This document shows, piece after piece, positions 17,805-26,005 of a DNA stretch of 41,351 bases; the stretch's first letter is position 1, and each line of letters starts with the position of its first letter. The notes beneath the pieces were generated by a model, which was not told the origin of the DNA, searched no databases, and saw nothing but the letters and a program-made list of their open reading frames with translations. The position numbers and the translations under genes are program-made. This stretch comes from UBA4656 sp002405525 (GTDB taxonomy: Bacteria; Pseudomonadota; Gammaproteobacteria; Xanthomonadales; Ahniellaceae): contig DAIMGT010000030.1 of NCBI GenBank assembly GCA_036723735.1, positions 1 through 41,351 of the forward strand. The letters are read 5' to 3'.

Positions 17805-18947
17805 ATGGCCGCGCTCGAGTCCCGCGCTCTGGCCGGCCTCGGCGCGGGCCTCGCGCCGGCCTGGAACGCGCTCGGGCACGACGGCAATCCGTTCCTCTCG
17901 CATGCCTTCCTGCATGGGCTCGAAGCCGACGGCTGCCTGCGCGCCGACCTCGGTTGGCGCGCGCACCACCTGACCCTGTGGCGCGACGGGCGGCTGGTGG
18001 CCGCCGCACCCGCCTACCGGAAGATGAATTCTCACGGCGAGTTCGTGTTCGACCACGCCTGGGCCGACGCGTGGGAGCGCAGCGGGCTGCCCTACTACCC
18101 GAAACTGCTGTGCGCCGTGCCCTACACCCCGGTCACGGGGCCGCGCCTGCTGGTCGCGAAGGGCGAGCCCGACGGCACCCGGCAGGCCCTGGCGCGCGCG
18201 TTGGCGGACGAGGCGCAGGCGCGCGGCTGGTCGGGCGCGCACGTCAACTTCCCCCGCGACGATGATTCGGCCGCACTCGCCGCGGCCGGCTGGCTGCGCC
18301 GCGAGGATGTGCAGTTCCACTGGCGCAACCGCGGCTGGGCCACGTTCGAGGACTTCCTCGGCGCGCTGAACGCCAAGCGCCGCAAGGAGATCCGCCGCGA
18401 GCGCGCGCGGGGCGCGGCCGACGGCTGGTCGTTCGAGGCCCTGCCCGGCTCGGCGCTGGACGCCGCGAGCGTCGACCGGCTGCATGGGCTCTACGTGGGC
18501 ACCTTCGCCGACAAGGGCAACTACCCTGCCCTGACGCGTGCGTTCTTCGAACGCCTCGCGCGCGATCCGGACGATCCGTTGCTGGCGGTCATCGGGCGCC
18601 GCGGCGGGCGGATCGGGGCGATGGCGCTGTGCCTGCGCGGCGGCGGCACGCTGTACGGACGCTACTGGGGCGCCGACGATCCCACGCCCGGGCTGCACTT
18701 CGAGGCCTGCTACTACCAGGGCATCGACTGGTGCATCCGCCACGGCATCGCCGTGTTCGAGCCGGGCGCCCAGGGCGAGCACAAGATCGCGCGCGGCTTC
18801 CTGCCCGCGACCACGACCTCGTGGCACTGGCTGGTCGATCCCGTGTTGCGCGCGGCCGTCGCGCGGGCCCTGGCGCGCGAGCGCCTCGCCGTGGCCGGCT
18901 ACGCCGCGGCCGCCGCGGCGCATTCACCGTTCGCGGAGCGCTCGTGA
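17805..18947 (+). CDS. FemAB/GNAT-like acyltransferase family protein (DUF482 type)
   Basis: 380 aa cytoplasmic protein resembling the PF04339 family, often called peptidoglycan-biosynthesis or GNAT-like. Seen are NPFLSHAFLHGLEADGC near the N-terminus, GEFVFDHAWADAWER, YYPKLLCAVPYTPVTGPRLL, a basic helix NAKRRKEIRRERA and the C-terminal GLHFEACYYQGIDWCIRHG and EPGAQGEHKIARGFLP, all typical of this family. Its biochemical function is not established; peptide-bond formation by Fem-type aminoacyl transfer is only an analogy. It starts 14 bp after trxB and its stop overlaps the aat start by 3 bp (GTGA), so it is translationally coupled to aat, itself an aminoacyl-tRNA-dependent transferase of related fold. 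Confidence 0.85.
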   Translation: MAALESRALAGLGAGLAPAWNALGHDGNPFLSHAFLHGLEADGCLRADLGWRAHHLTLWRDGRLVAAAPAYRKMNSHGEFVFDHAWADAWERSGLPYYPKLLCAVPYTPVTGPRLLVAKGEPDGTRQALARALADEAQARGWSGAHVNFPRDDDSAALAAAGWLRREDVQFHWRNRGWATFEDFLGALNAKRRKEIRRERARGAADGWSFEALPGSALDAASVDRLHGLYVGTFADKGNYPALTRAFFERLARDPDDPLLAVIGRRGGRIGAMALCLRGGGTLYGRYWGADDPTPGLHFEACYYQGIDWCIRHGIAVFEPGAQGEHKIARGFLPATTTSWHWLVDPVLRAAVARALARERLAVAGYAAAAAAHSPFAERS

Positions 18948-19678
18948 CCCTGCGCCTGCCCTGGCTGGCCGACGATCCGCGCGCGCCGTTCCCGCCGCCG
19001 GCCGAGGCGCTGCGCCACCCCAACGGGCTGCTCGCCGCGGGCGGTGACCTCACGCTGCCGCGCCTGCTCGCGGCGTACGCGCGCGGCATCTTCCCGTGGT
19101 ACGGCCCGGGCGAGCCGATCCTGTGGTGGTCGCCGGACCCGCGCTGCGTGTTCCACACCGACCGCATGCATGTGCCGCGGCGACTGGCGCGCACCTTCGC
19201 GCGCAGCCCGTGGACCGTGGTCGCCGACCGCGACTTCGGCGCCGTGATCGAGGCCTGCGCGGCGCCGCGCGAGGGCTCGCACGGCACCTGGATCGTGCGC
19301 GAGATGCGCGAGGCGTACCTTGCGCTGCACCGGGCCGGATACGCCCACAGCATCGAGGCCTTCGACGGCGGGCAGCGGGTCGGCGGCCTGTACGGGGTCG
19401 CGCTGGGGCGGATGTTCTTCGCCGAATCGATGTACAGCGCGCGCAGCGGGGGCTCGAAGGCGGCCCTGCTGGGGCTCGCCTTCCGGTTGCGCGAGTGGGG
19501 CTGGCCGCTGCTCGACGCGCAGGTGCCTTCCGACCATCTGTCCACGCTCGGCGCGCGGGAAATGCCCCGCGCGGCCTTCCTCTGCGCCCTGCCCGCGCTG
19601 GTCGCACAGCCGGAGCCGCCGGGCGACTGGGCCGCGCGCTTCGGCGAGTTGCCGGTGCCGGCGCTCGCAAGCCCCTGA
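18944..19678 (+). CDS. aat: leucyl/phenylalanyl-tRNA--protein transferase
   Basis: Attaches Leu or Phe from aminoacyl-tRNA to N-terminal Arg/Lys of proteins, creating primary N-degrons for ClpS-ClpAP. The 244 aa sequence carries the family hallmarks FPPPAEALRHPNGLLAAGGDL, YARGIFPWYGPGEPILWWSPDPR and the C-terminal FAESMYSARSGGSKAALL and LLDAQVPSDHLSTLGAREMPR. The start is GTG (18944-18946), overlapping the stop of the preceding gene, with GGAG 6 nt upstream. The pathway partners clpS and clpA are in the same window, about 6 kb to the right on the opposite strand. Confidence 0.96.
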   Translation: MTLRLPWLADDPRAPFPPPAEALRHPNGLLAAGGDLTLPRLLAAYARGIFPWYGPGEPILWWSPDPRCVFHTDRMHVPRRLARTFARSPWTVVADRDFGAVIEACAAPREGSHGTWIVREMREAYLALHRAGYAHSIEAFDGGQRVGGLYGVALGRMFFAESMYSARSGGSKAALLGLAFRLREWGWPLLDAQVPSDHLSTLGAREMPRAAFLCALPALVAQPEPPGDWAARFGELPVPALASP

Positions 19679-19688
19679 GCGGCCGAAC

Positions 19689-19717
19689 TTTCGCCCACGG
19701 GTCAACCGTGGAATAAT
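19689..19717 (+). promoter_or_regulatory. possible infA promoter with a dyad filling the spacer
   Basis: AATAAT (19712-19717) is a 5/6 match to the -10 consensus, and TTTCGC (19689-19694) sits exactly 17 bp upstream but matches the -35 weakly (2/6). The 17-bp spacer (19695-19711) is CCACGG-GTCAA-CCGTGG, a perfect 6-bp dyad, as an operator might look. Confidence 0.35.
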
Positions 19718-19751
19718 CCGCCGCCGCTTTGGCACCCCCCAGCCAGCCCCG

Positions 19752-19970
19752 ATGTCCAAAGACGATCAGATCGAAATGGAAGGCACGGTCCTCGAGAGCC
19801 TCCCGAACACCATGTTCCGGGTCAAGCTCGAGAACGGCCATGTCATCACCGCCCACATCTCCGGGCGCATGCGCAAGAACTACATCCGCATCCTCACCGG
19901 CGACAAGGTGAAGGTCGAGATGACGCCCTACGACCTGACCAAGGGTCGGATCACGTATCGCATGAAGTAA
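19752..19970 (+). CDS. infA: translation initiation factor IF-1
   Basis: 72 aa OB-fold protein that binds the ribosomal A site during initiation. Almost every position matches the family: DQIEMEGTVLESLPNTMFRV, LENGHVITAHISGRMRKNY, RILTGDKVKVEMTPYDLTKG. Length is exactly that of E. coli IF-1. It lies 73 bp after aat, with its own possible promoter, and is convergent with the accessory cluster: only 10 bp separate its stop from the stop of the next gene on the minus strand. Confidence 0.98.
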   Translation: MSKDDQIEMEGTVLESLPNTMFRVKLENGHVITAHISGRMRKNYIRILTGDKVKVEMTPYDLTKGRITYRMK

Positions 19971-19980
19971 GCCCCTCGGG

Positions 19981-21981
19981 TCACTCGAAGCCGTCGGCGA
20001 ACAGCGGCGGCACGCCGGGCACCAGGCTCGGCACGGCCAGGGCGGCCGGGTTGCCGGACCGCGCCGGCGCCAGGTCCACCGTCCCCGCCACCGGCGCCGC
20101 CGAGCTCTCGAACGAGAACGCGTGCAGCGTGCCCCAGTCGAGGCTGTTGGCGACCGCGGGCGCCGTGAACACCACCCGCCCGCCCGCCGTGGCGCCGCTC
20201 CAGTCGTTGCCCGGATCGCGGTCGAGGTCGAAGGCCTGCAGGGCCGAGACGCCGCCGCCCGCCGGCACCGGCACCGAGAAGGCCCCGATGCCGCGCGCGT
20301 CGAGCACCCGCAGGTCGGGCTCGGCGCCCTCGGTCACCGCGCGCGCGAAGTCGAGGTTCAGCACCGCGTAGTCGTAGCGCCAGCGCGCGCCGACCGGCGT
20401 GGCGCGCACCGCGACCCGCAGCGTGCCCTCGGCCGTCGCCACGGTGGCGCTGCGCGCGGTCCCCGTCGCGTCCGGCGCGACCCAGGCATCGAGCGCGGGC
20501 CCGTTGCGGAAGGCGCCGCCGGGCACCGCGTCCATGCGCCAGTAGCCGCTGCCGGGCGCGGTCGCGATCCAGTTCGGCGCGATCTCGACGAAGCCCATGG
20601 TGTTGAACAGGTCGATGTCGTCGCGCACCACGTACCAGGCCTCGAGGAACCAGCGCGCGCCGGGGTTGGACGCGGGCTCGAGGTCGGCCTCGCGCGCGAC
20701 GAGGCGCTGGTAGTAGCCCTGCTCGGGCGGCGGTGGCGGCGCGTAGTCCTGCACGCCGTCGCAGCCCGGGCCGCCTCCCGCGCCGACATCGTCCCAGGTC
20801 GACCCGCAGCGCGCCCAGATGCCGCGCGCGGGGATGATCTCGCTGCGCGGGGCGAGGTAGTACTCGAGGTCGTTGCTGCTCGCGGTGTATTCGTCCGCGC
20901 AGCCGCGACCGAGCACGTGGCCGCCGGAACAGGTCGGGTCAGTGCACAGGAAGTTGGTGCTGAACCACGCGTGCTTGGCGCCCGAGCGGCCGACCTGCAC
21001 GATCCGCCCGTCAGCGCCAAGCCGGTACAAGTTCCAGACCAGGATCGGGTGCTGGTCGTTGTCGTAGGGCGGATAGCGGTGCGGGAACGCGCCGAGGAAT
21101 TTTTCGTACCAGGGCACGTCGGCGGTCCAGTCCTCGTCGCTGTTGCGCAGGAGCGCGCTGGGCGCGATCACCACCTCGCCGTCGTCGCCGCCGGGACCGT
21201 CGCAGACGTCGAACGGCGGCGCCCGGTCAGTACTGCGCCGGCAGCGCAACTGCTGCACGCTCATCGCGATCAGCCGCACGTCCGTTTGCCTGCCGCCGCT
21301 GCCGTGCCATACGGGTGCGGCGCAGGACTTGGGCACCGCGGGCACCGGCGAGCGCGCTTGCAGCCCGGCGTCGAGCACGAGGTCTCCGGCGACCAGCCCG
21401 GCGAGTTCGGGATCACCGGCGAACGCCGCCAGCGCGGGGCCGATGCGCAGGTCCACGGTGGGCATCCGCAGCCGCCCGCCGGATTCGTCCAGCCGGTACA
21501 TCATGCGCTCGGCGACGAACCAGGTGCGGCCGAGCGCATCGCGCAGCGCCAGCGTCGGCGGGTCCGCCGCCCCGGCCTCCAGCGCGAACCAGTCGACCCG
21601 CGCCACGCGACCGGCGCGGCGCAGGGTGAAGCCCGCGCGCGTGGTCAGCGCGCCTGCGCCGAAGCCGCGGATCGTGCCCCAGTCGGCGCGGAAGGCGAGC
21701 GCGTCGTCGCGCAGCGGGTAGCGCACCGCGCCGTGCACATCGGCGTCCTGCGGCGGGGCGAGTTCGACGCCGAACTGGCGCAGCAGGTCGTGGTTGAAGC
21801 GGATCCGCAGTTCGCCGCCCTGCGCGGCCCAGTCGCGCATGCCCGCGGCGGCCGGCGCAGTCGCCGCCAGCGCCGGGGCCGCGGCCTGCACGGCGTGAGG
21901 CGCCAACCCGAGCGCGCAGGCCGCCAGCACGAGGCGTCGCACGATGGACGCTGGGGCAACGCCGCGGCCGGGCCTGCGCAC
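19981..21981 (-). CDS. secreted Cys-rich protein of unknown function, paralogue 1 (C-terminal LFADGFE)
   Basis: Not a recognised enzyme. A 666 aa protein with a Sec-type signal (RRLVLAACALGLAPHAVQA, cleavage after QA). A first half with ELRIRFNHDLLRQFGVELAPP precedes a Cys-containing domain: CDGPGGDDGEVV, HPILVWNLYRLGADGRIVQV, KHAW, CTDPTC-SGGHVLGRGC, APRSEIIPARGIWARCG, and WYVVRDDIDLFNTMG. The C-terminus is LFADGFE. All these blocks recur in the paralogue at 23868-25883, which has the same length. GTG 21981 lies 10 bp after the cytochrome stop; an alternative GTG at 21942 would give a shorter signal peptide. It is the last gene of a three-gene set with the pentaheme cytochrome. From memory, similar GxLGxGCSDxY domains occur in uncharacterised secreted proteins of other phyla; this was not checked. 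Confidence 0.75.
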   Translation of the reverse strand: MRRPGRGVAPASIVRRLVLAACALGLAPHAVQAAAPALAATAPAAAGMRDWAAQGGELRIRFNHDLLRQFGVELAPPQDADVHGAVRYPLRDDALAFRADWGTIRGFGAGALTTRAGFTLRRAGRVARVDWFALEAGAADPPTLALRDALGRTWFVAERMMYRLDESGGRLRMPTVDLRIGPALAAFAGDPELAGLVAGDLVLDAGLQARSPVPAVPKSCAAPVWHGSGGRQTDVRLIAMSVQQLRCRRSTDRAPPFDVCDGPGGDDGEVVIAPSALLRNSDEDWTADVPWYEKFLGAFPHRYPPYDNDQHPILVWNLYRLGADGRIVQVGRSGAKHAWFSTNFLCTDPTCSGGHVLGRGCADEYTASSNDLEYYLAPRSEIIPARGIWARCGSTWDDVGAGGGPGCDGVQDYAPPPPPEQGYYQRLVAREADLEPASNPGARWFLEAWYVVRDDIDLFNTMGFVEIAPNWIATAPGSGYWRMDAVPGGAFRNGPALDAWVAPDATGTARSATVATAEGTLRVAVRATPVGARWRYDYAVLNLDFARAVTEGAEPDLRVLDARGIGAFSVPVPAGGGVSALQAFDLDRDPGNDWSGATAGGRVVFTAPAVANSLDWGTLHAFSFESSAAPVAGTVDLAPARSGNPAALAVPSLVPGVPPLFADGFE

Positions 21982-21991
21982 GACGGTGGCC

Positions 21992-23860
21992 TCAGCGCGC
22001 CGGCGTGCTGCTGCGCTGCACGTCGGCCAGCGTCACCGGCGGGGATCGGCCCGACGCCACCCACTGGTCGTAGGCGAACTGGCCGCGGGTCTGCGTGCGC
22101 GGACCGGTGGCCAGCGGCGCGCGGTCGTCGGCGCACATCAGGTTCTCGCTGGGGATGGCGCGCTCGACGGCCTGGTTGCGCAGGAACTCGAGGTACTCGC
22201 GGGTCGCGACCTGGTGGCGCAGGCGCGCCTGCACCGTGACCGGCAGCGGCGTGCCCGCCGGCACCGGGATCGCGTAGGCGCGGTCGTCCCAGTGCGCGAG
22301 AACGCCGGAGCCCGGCGCGGTCTCCGGGTAGCGGCCGATCGGCAGCGGGCGCAGTTCCAGGTCGGCCCCGCCGCGGAAGCCGCGCGGCGGGATGCGGTTG
22401 TCCTTGGCGATGCAGTCGTTGCGCGCGAAGTGGAACATCGGCCGGCCCTGCGCGTCCTCGGTCTCGCAGGAAGGTACGGGCGCGGCGGCGTTCCAGATGC
22501 CCTGCTTGACCTCGTAGACCGCATCGTCGCGGTCGATGGCCAGCGCGCCGGTGGTCGCGTCGTAGGCGTTGCTGCGCCAGAACACCTGGCCACCCGCGCC
22601 GCGGGCCTCGAGTTCCAGCCACATGCGCCGCCCTTCGCTGTAGCCGGAGGGCAGCTTGTGGCCGGCGAGGTTGGTGACGCGCACCGAAGCCTGCAGCGTG
22701 CCCGGGGCGGCGGCCAGCGGCGACAGGGTGAGTTGGACGCTGGCGCTGCGCTGGAGCATCGCCGTCGCCGCGCTGGCCGCCTGTGCAAACGCCTGCTGAC
22801 GGTTCGGACCCAGGGCCGAACCGTAGAGGTTCGAGAGCACGCCCGGCATCCACGCGTTGGCACCGGCGAACTCGTGGATCCCGAGGTTGCCCGCGCGCGA
22901 GCCCTGCGGGTTCTGCTGGCAGGCGCGGGCCTGCGGTTCGGGCGCCTGCGGCATGTGGCACGACTGGCACGTCTCGCCGAAGCGCGCCAAGTCGCCGCGC
23001 GGCTCGTCCAGTGCCATGCCGTCGGCGAAGATGCGGTCAGCGAGCGCGCTGGCGCGCCACTCGGCATAGGTGCGCTCGATCGGGAACGGGATCCCCGAGT
23101 CGCTGCCGTCGGGCAGGATCAGGGTCTTGAGCGGCCCGGCGCTGGTGACCGGGGTGGAAATGTCGTGGCAGGCCGCGCACATCTCGCTGCGCTTGACCCA
23201 GGTGGAGAACGCGGCGGCATGCGGCGCCGGGTCGATGCCCGCCTCGGGATAGCGATAGGGCCCGATCCGGCACGGGCCGAACGCATCGGGCTGGCCATCG
23301 CCGTCGCTGTCGCAGTTCTGGTCGTCGACCCACAGGTTGCCGTTGTGCTGGCGCGCCGTCTGGCCGGCCGGGCCGGTTTCGCGCAGGCGGTGGCAGAAGT
23401 TGCAGCCGATGCCGTCGAAGTCATTGCCGGCTTCGTCGGTGTCGTCGTGATCGCCCAGCATCTTGCAGCCATCGCTGCCGTCGATGGCCGCGCCGGTCGC
23501 GGTCTTGGCGACGCGCCCGCCGTACCACGCCGAAGGCGAGTGGCAGCGCAGGCAGAAATCGCCGACCCCCGGCACGTCCTGGTTGGCGACGTCGAGCGCG
23601 GCCCAGAACAGCGGGTCGCGCGCCGCATTCGCCTTCATGGTCCCGGCCCAGGTGTTCCACGGCATGTAGCGCCGGTCGGTGGCGTTGAAGCCGCCGTGGC
23701 AGTTCAGGCAGTTATCGGAGGCTTCGTTGTCGAACGCCAATCCGGGCTGGGTGCCATGCGGCGTGAAGTCGATCGTCGCTCCGGCCAAGGCTCCCGGCGC
23801 CACGCACGCGAGGAGCAGCGCGCATCCAATCCGCATCATCTCGCGCCAGCGCGCTGCCAC
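21992..23860 (-). CDS. exported pentaheme cytochrome c
   Basis: 622 aa protein with an export signal (MRIGCALLLACVAPGALAG) and five CxxCH haem c attachment motifs: CLNCH (51-55), CLRCH (103-107), CNFCH (153-157), CAACH (228-232) and CQSCH (298-302). A DSDGDGQPD stretch (184-192) looks like a calcium-binding loop. The haem-free C-terminal half (about 330-622) has VTNLAGHKLPSGYSEGRRMW, a motif common beside multihaem domains. It should act in the periplasm or at the cell surface as an electron carrier; redox partner and substrate are unknown. The start is uncertain: GTG 23860 has AAGGGA just upstream, while ATG 23839 or 23836 would give a more usual signal peptide. It sits between two paralogous secreted proteins with gaps of 7 and 10 bp, strongly suggesting one operon. 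Confidence 0.88.
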   Translation of the reverse strand: MAARWREMMRIGCALLLACVAPGALAGATIDFTPHGTQPGLAFDNEASDNCLNCHGGFNATDRRYMPWNTWAGTMKANAARDPLFWAALDVANQDVPGVGDFCLRCHSPSAWYGGRVAKTATGAAIDGSDGCKMLGDHDDTDEAGNDFDGIGCNFCHRLRETGPAGQTARQHNGNLWVDDQNCDSDGDGQPDAFGPCRIGPYRYPEAGIDPAPHAAAFSTWVKRSEMCAACHDISTPVTSAGPLKTLILPDGSDSGIPFPIERTYAEWRASALADRIFADGMALDEPRGDLARFGETCQSCHMPQAPEPQARACQQNPQGSRAGNLGIHEFAGANAWMPGVLSNLYGSALGPNRQQAFAQAASAATAMLQRSASVQLTLSPLAAAPGTLQASVRVTNLAGHKLPSGYSEGRRMWLELEARGAGGQVFWRSNAYDATTGALAIDRDDAVYEVKQGIWNAAAPVPSCETEDAQGRPMFHFARNDCIAKDNRIPPRGFRGGADLELRPLPIGRYPETAPGSGVLAHWDDRAYAIPVPAGTPLPVTVQARLRHQVATREYLEFLRNQAVERAIPSENLMCADDRAPLATGPRTQTRGQFAYDQWVASGRSPPVTLADVQRSSTPAR

Positions 23861-23867
23861 TGTCCCT

Positions 23868-25883
23868 TCACTCGAACCCGTCGGCGAACAGCCCGTCCGG
23901 GCGGGCGGGGCCGAGGGTCCCCAGGGCGTACGCTGCCGGCGTGCCGGCTTCGGTGACCTCCAGCGACACGCTGGTCGCCACTGGCGCGGCGGAGGCCGTG
24001 AAGCCGATGCGCAGCATCGAACCCCAATTCAGGCTGGCGGCATCCGCCGGCGCGCGAACCTCCAACCGGCCGTTGGCCTGGGTCACCAGCCAGTCGTTGC
24101 CCGCGTCGGCGTCCCCATCGGCGACCACGATCTGCTGCGCGGTGACGCCGCCAGCCAGCGGCAGGATGAATCCATCGAACCCGTTGTTGCGCAGCACCTC
24201 GAGGTTGGGCTCCGCACCGGCAGTCGCCGCGCGCGCGAAGTCGAGGTTCATCAGCGCGTATTCGTAGCGGTGGCTCCCGCCACCGAGATCGGTCACCCGC
24301 AGGCCCAGCTGCGCGTGCCCCTCGCCGACGTCGAGTTCATCGACGCGGGCGACGCTGCCTGCCGGTGCAGATGCGACCCAGCGAGCGACCGCCGACCCCA
24401 GGCGGTAGGGCGAGCCGTTGGTGACCTGCCACACGCCGCCGACCCATGCGGCGGAAAACGGGCGGGTCGCCATGGTGTTGTGGATGTTGATGTCGTCGCG
24501 CACGATGTACCAGGACTCGAACAGCCAACTCGCGCCAGGGTTCGCTGCGGGATCGACCGCCGACTCCGGTACCCGCATGCGCTGGTCGTAGTTCGTGTTG
24601 CCGCCGGCGTTCTGCACGCCGTCGCAGTTGATGTCGTAGATGGAACGGCAACGCCCCCACTGGCCCTTGGCCGGGATGATTTCCCGACGCGGACCGAGGT
24701 CGCTGGAATTGTCGTTGTTGCCGGTGCCGTAGGTGTCGCTGCAGGAGCGCCCCAGGACGTGCCCGCCGTTGCACGACACGCACCCCGCGCCGACGTTGAT
24801 CGTTAGCCATGCATGCTTGACCCCGGAACGGCCGACCTGGGTGATCGCGCCGGAGGGGTCGATCCGGTACAGATTCCAGATCAGGAACGGGTGCTGGTCG
24901 AACTGCGCGTAAGGACCCGAGACCGCATTGGTGAACTTGGTCTCCCACTCGACATCCGCCGCGTGCAACGCAGTGCTGGTCCCGAGCGGGTCACCGGGCA
25001 CCACCGCGACGGGCGTGCCCTGGTTCACGTTGTTGAGCAGCGTGGACGAGGGCGTGAACACGATTTCTCCGTCGGTGGTGCCGCCGGGACCGTCGCACGT
25101 GCCACCTGCCGGGGAACTGCGGCAGCGCGAGTAACTGGCCGAAAAACCGGTGGTGAAAACATCGGCCTGGTAGATCGCGCCGGCAACCCCCGGCACCGGC
25201 TCGCCCGGCCAGTCCGGGTCGCCGCAAGCCTTGGGCGCCGCAGCCGCGATCCGGGTCTCCACCGGCACGCGGCCACGGACCTCGGCGACCGCCTGCCCGG
25301 TGAGTTCCTTGCGGCCCAGGCGCTCGGCCAACTGCGGTGCGATTCGCAGGTCGAAGCTGCGCAGCTGGATCCCGGTGCCATCGGCGGACAAGCCGTACAT
25401 CAGGTGATCGCCGTAGAACAGCGCCTGTCCGTCGTCCGCTGCGAAGTCCAGCCGCAGCGCCTCCCCCGGACGGACCACGAAGCGCGGGTGGCGCCATGCC
25501 AAGGCACCGCCACCGGGAAGGTCGAAGAAGAAGCTCGCCTGCAATTCACCGCTGCCCGATGAAAACGGCCGCACCGAACGGCCGAGCACATCGGCCTCGA
25601 TCCAGGTCGACTTCGACAGCGGTATGCGCAGGGTGACGTCCGAGCCGTAGACCGCAGCGCGCCGGGGCATGCCGAGATCGCGCAGCAGCTCGTCGTTCCA
25701 CCGGATCGCGAGTTCACCGCCGCGCGCTACCACGCGGTCGGCGGCGGGGTCGATCGACAGCGCCTTCGGCGGGGCCAGCAGTTCGACGCCGTCCCTGGGC
25801 GTGGCGGGCGGCGTTGCCGCCGACAGCAGCGGCGACGCGGCGAGCAGTGCGAGCAATACGGGACCGCGAGCGAATCTGGACAT
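23868..25883 (-). CDS. secreted Cys-rich protein of unknown function, paralogue 2 (C-terminal LFADGFE)
   Basis: Not a recognised enzyme. 671 aa with a clear signal peptide (MSRFARGPVLLALLAASPLLSAA). ATG 25883 has a strong GGGGGAAAC before it; the open frame upstream has no homology. Domain order parallels the gene at 19981: GGELAIRWNDELLRDLGMP, then a beta-rich stretch, CDGPGGTTDGEIVFTPSS, HPFLIWNLYRIDPSGAITQV, KHAW, CVSC-NGGHVLGRSCSDTYG, GPRREIIPAKGQWGRC, NCDGVQNAG, WYIVRDDINIHNTM and the identical C-terminal LFADGFE. It is the first gene of the cluster; the pentaheme cytochrome gene starts 7 bp after its stop. clpA lies 122 bp upstream on the same strand with a strong hairpin between. Surface or outer-membrane localisation is an inference from the signal peptide and shared tail. 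Confidence 0.78.
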   Translation of the reverse strand: MSRFARGPVLLALLAASPLLSAATPPATPRDGVELLAPPKALSIDPAADRVVARGGELAIRWNDELLRDLGMPRRAAVYGSDVTLRIPLSKSTWIEADVLGRSVRPFSSGSGELQASFFFDLPGGGALAWRHPRFVVRPGEALRLDFAADDGQALFYGDHLMYGLSADGTGIQLRSFDLRIAPQLAERLGRKELTGQAVAEVRGRVPVETRIAAAAPKACGDPDWPGEPVPGVAGAIYQADVFTTGFSASYSRCRSSPAGGTCDGPGGTTDGEIVFTPSSTLLNNVNQGTPVAVVPGDPLGTSTALHAADVEWETKFTNAVSGPYAQFDQHPFLIWNLYRIDPSGAITQVGRSGVKHAWLTINVGAGCVSCNGGHVLGRSCSDTYGTGNNDNSSDLGPRREIIPAKGQWGRCRSIYDINCDGVQNAGGNTNYDQRMRVPESAVDPAANPGASWLFESWYIVRDDINIHNTMATRPFSAAWVGGVWQVTNGSPYRLGSAVARWVASAPAGSVARVDELDVGEGHAQLGLRVTDLGGGSHRYEYALMNLDFARAATAGAEPNLEVLRNNGFDGFILPLAGGVTAQQIVVADGDADAGNDWLVTQANGRLEVRAPADAASLNWGSMLRIGFTASAAPVATSVSLEVTEAGTPAAYALGTLGPARPDGLFADGFE

Positions 25884-25898
25884 GTTTCCCCCGGCTGT

Positions 25899-25921
25899 TC
25901 CGGGTGGCGACGCCACCCGGA
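25899..25921 (-). terminator. perfect hairpin between clpA and the cytochrome cluster
   Basis: tccgggtggc (25899-25908) and gccacccgga (25912-25921) form a 10-bp stem with the 3-nt loop gac. There is no U-tract, so it is not a classical intrinsic terminator. It could end or stabilise the clpSA message, or lie in the leader of the downstream gene, whose ATG is 15 nt further. Confidence 0.45.
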
Positions 25922-26005
25922 TGGCCGGTAAGGTTAGCAGTCCTTCCACGGCCGGAACCACGACCGGGTGCACCGTCCGGCGCCGCGGAGGCAACGCCGG
26001 CCGGA

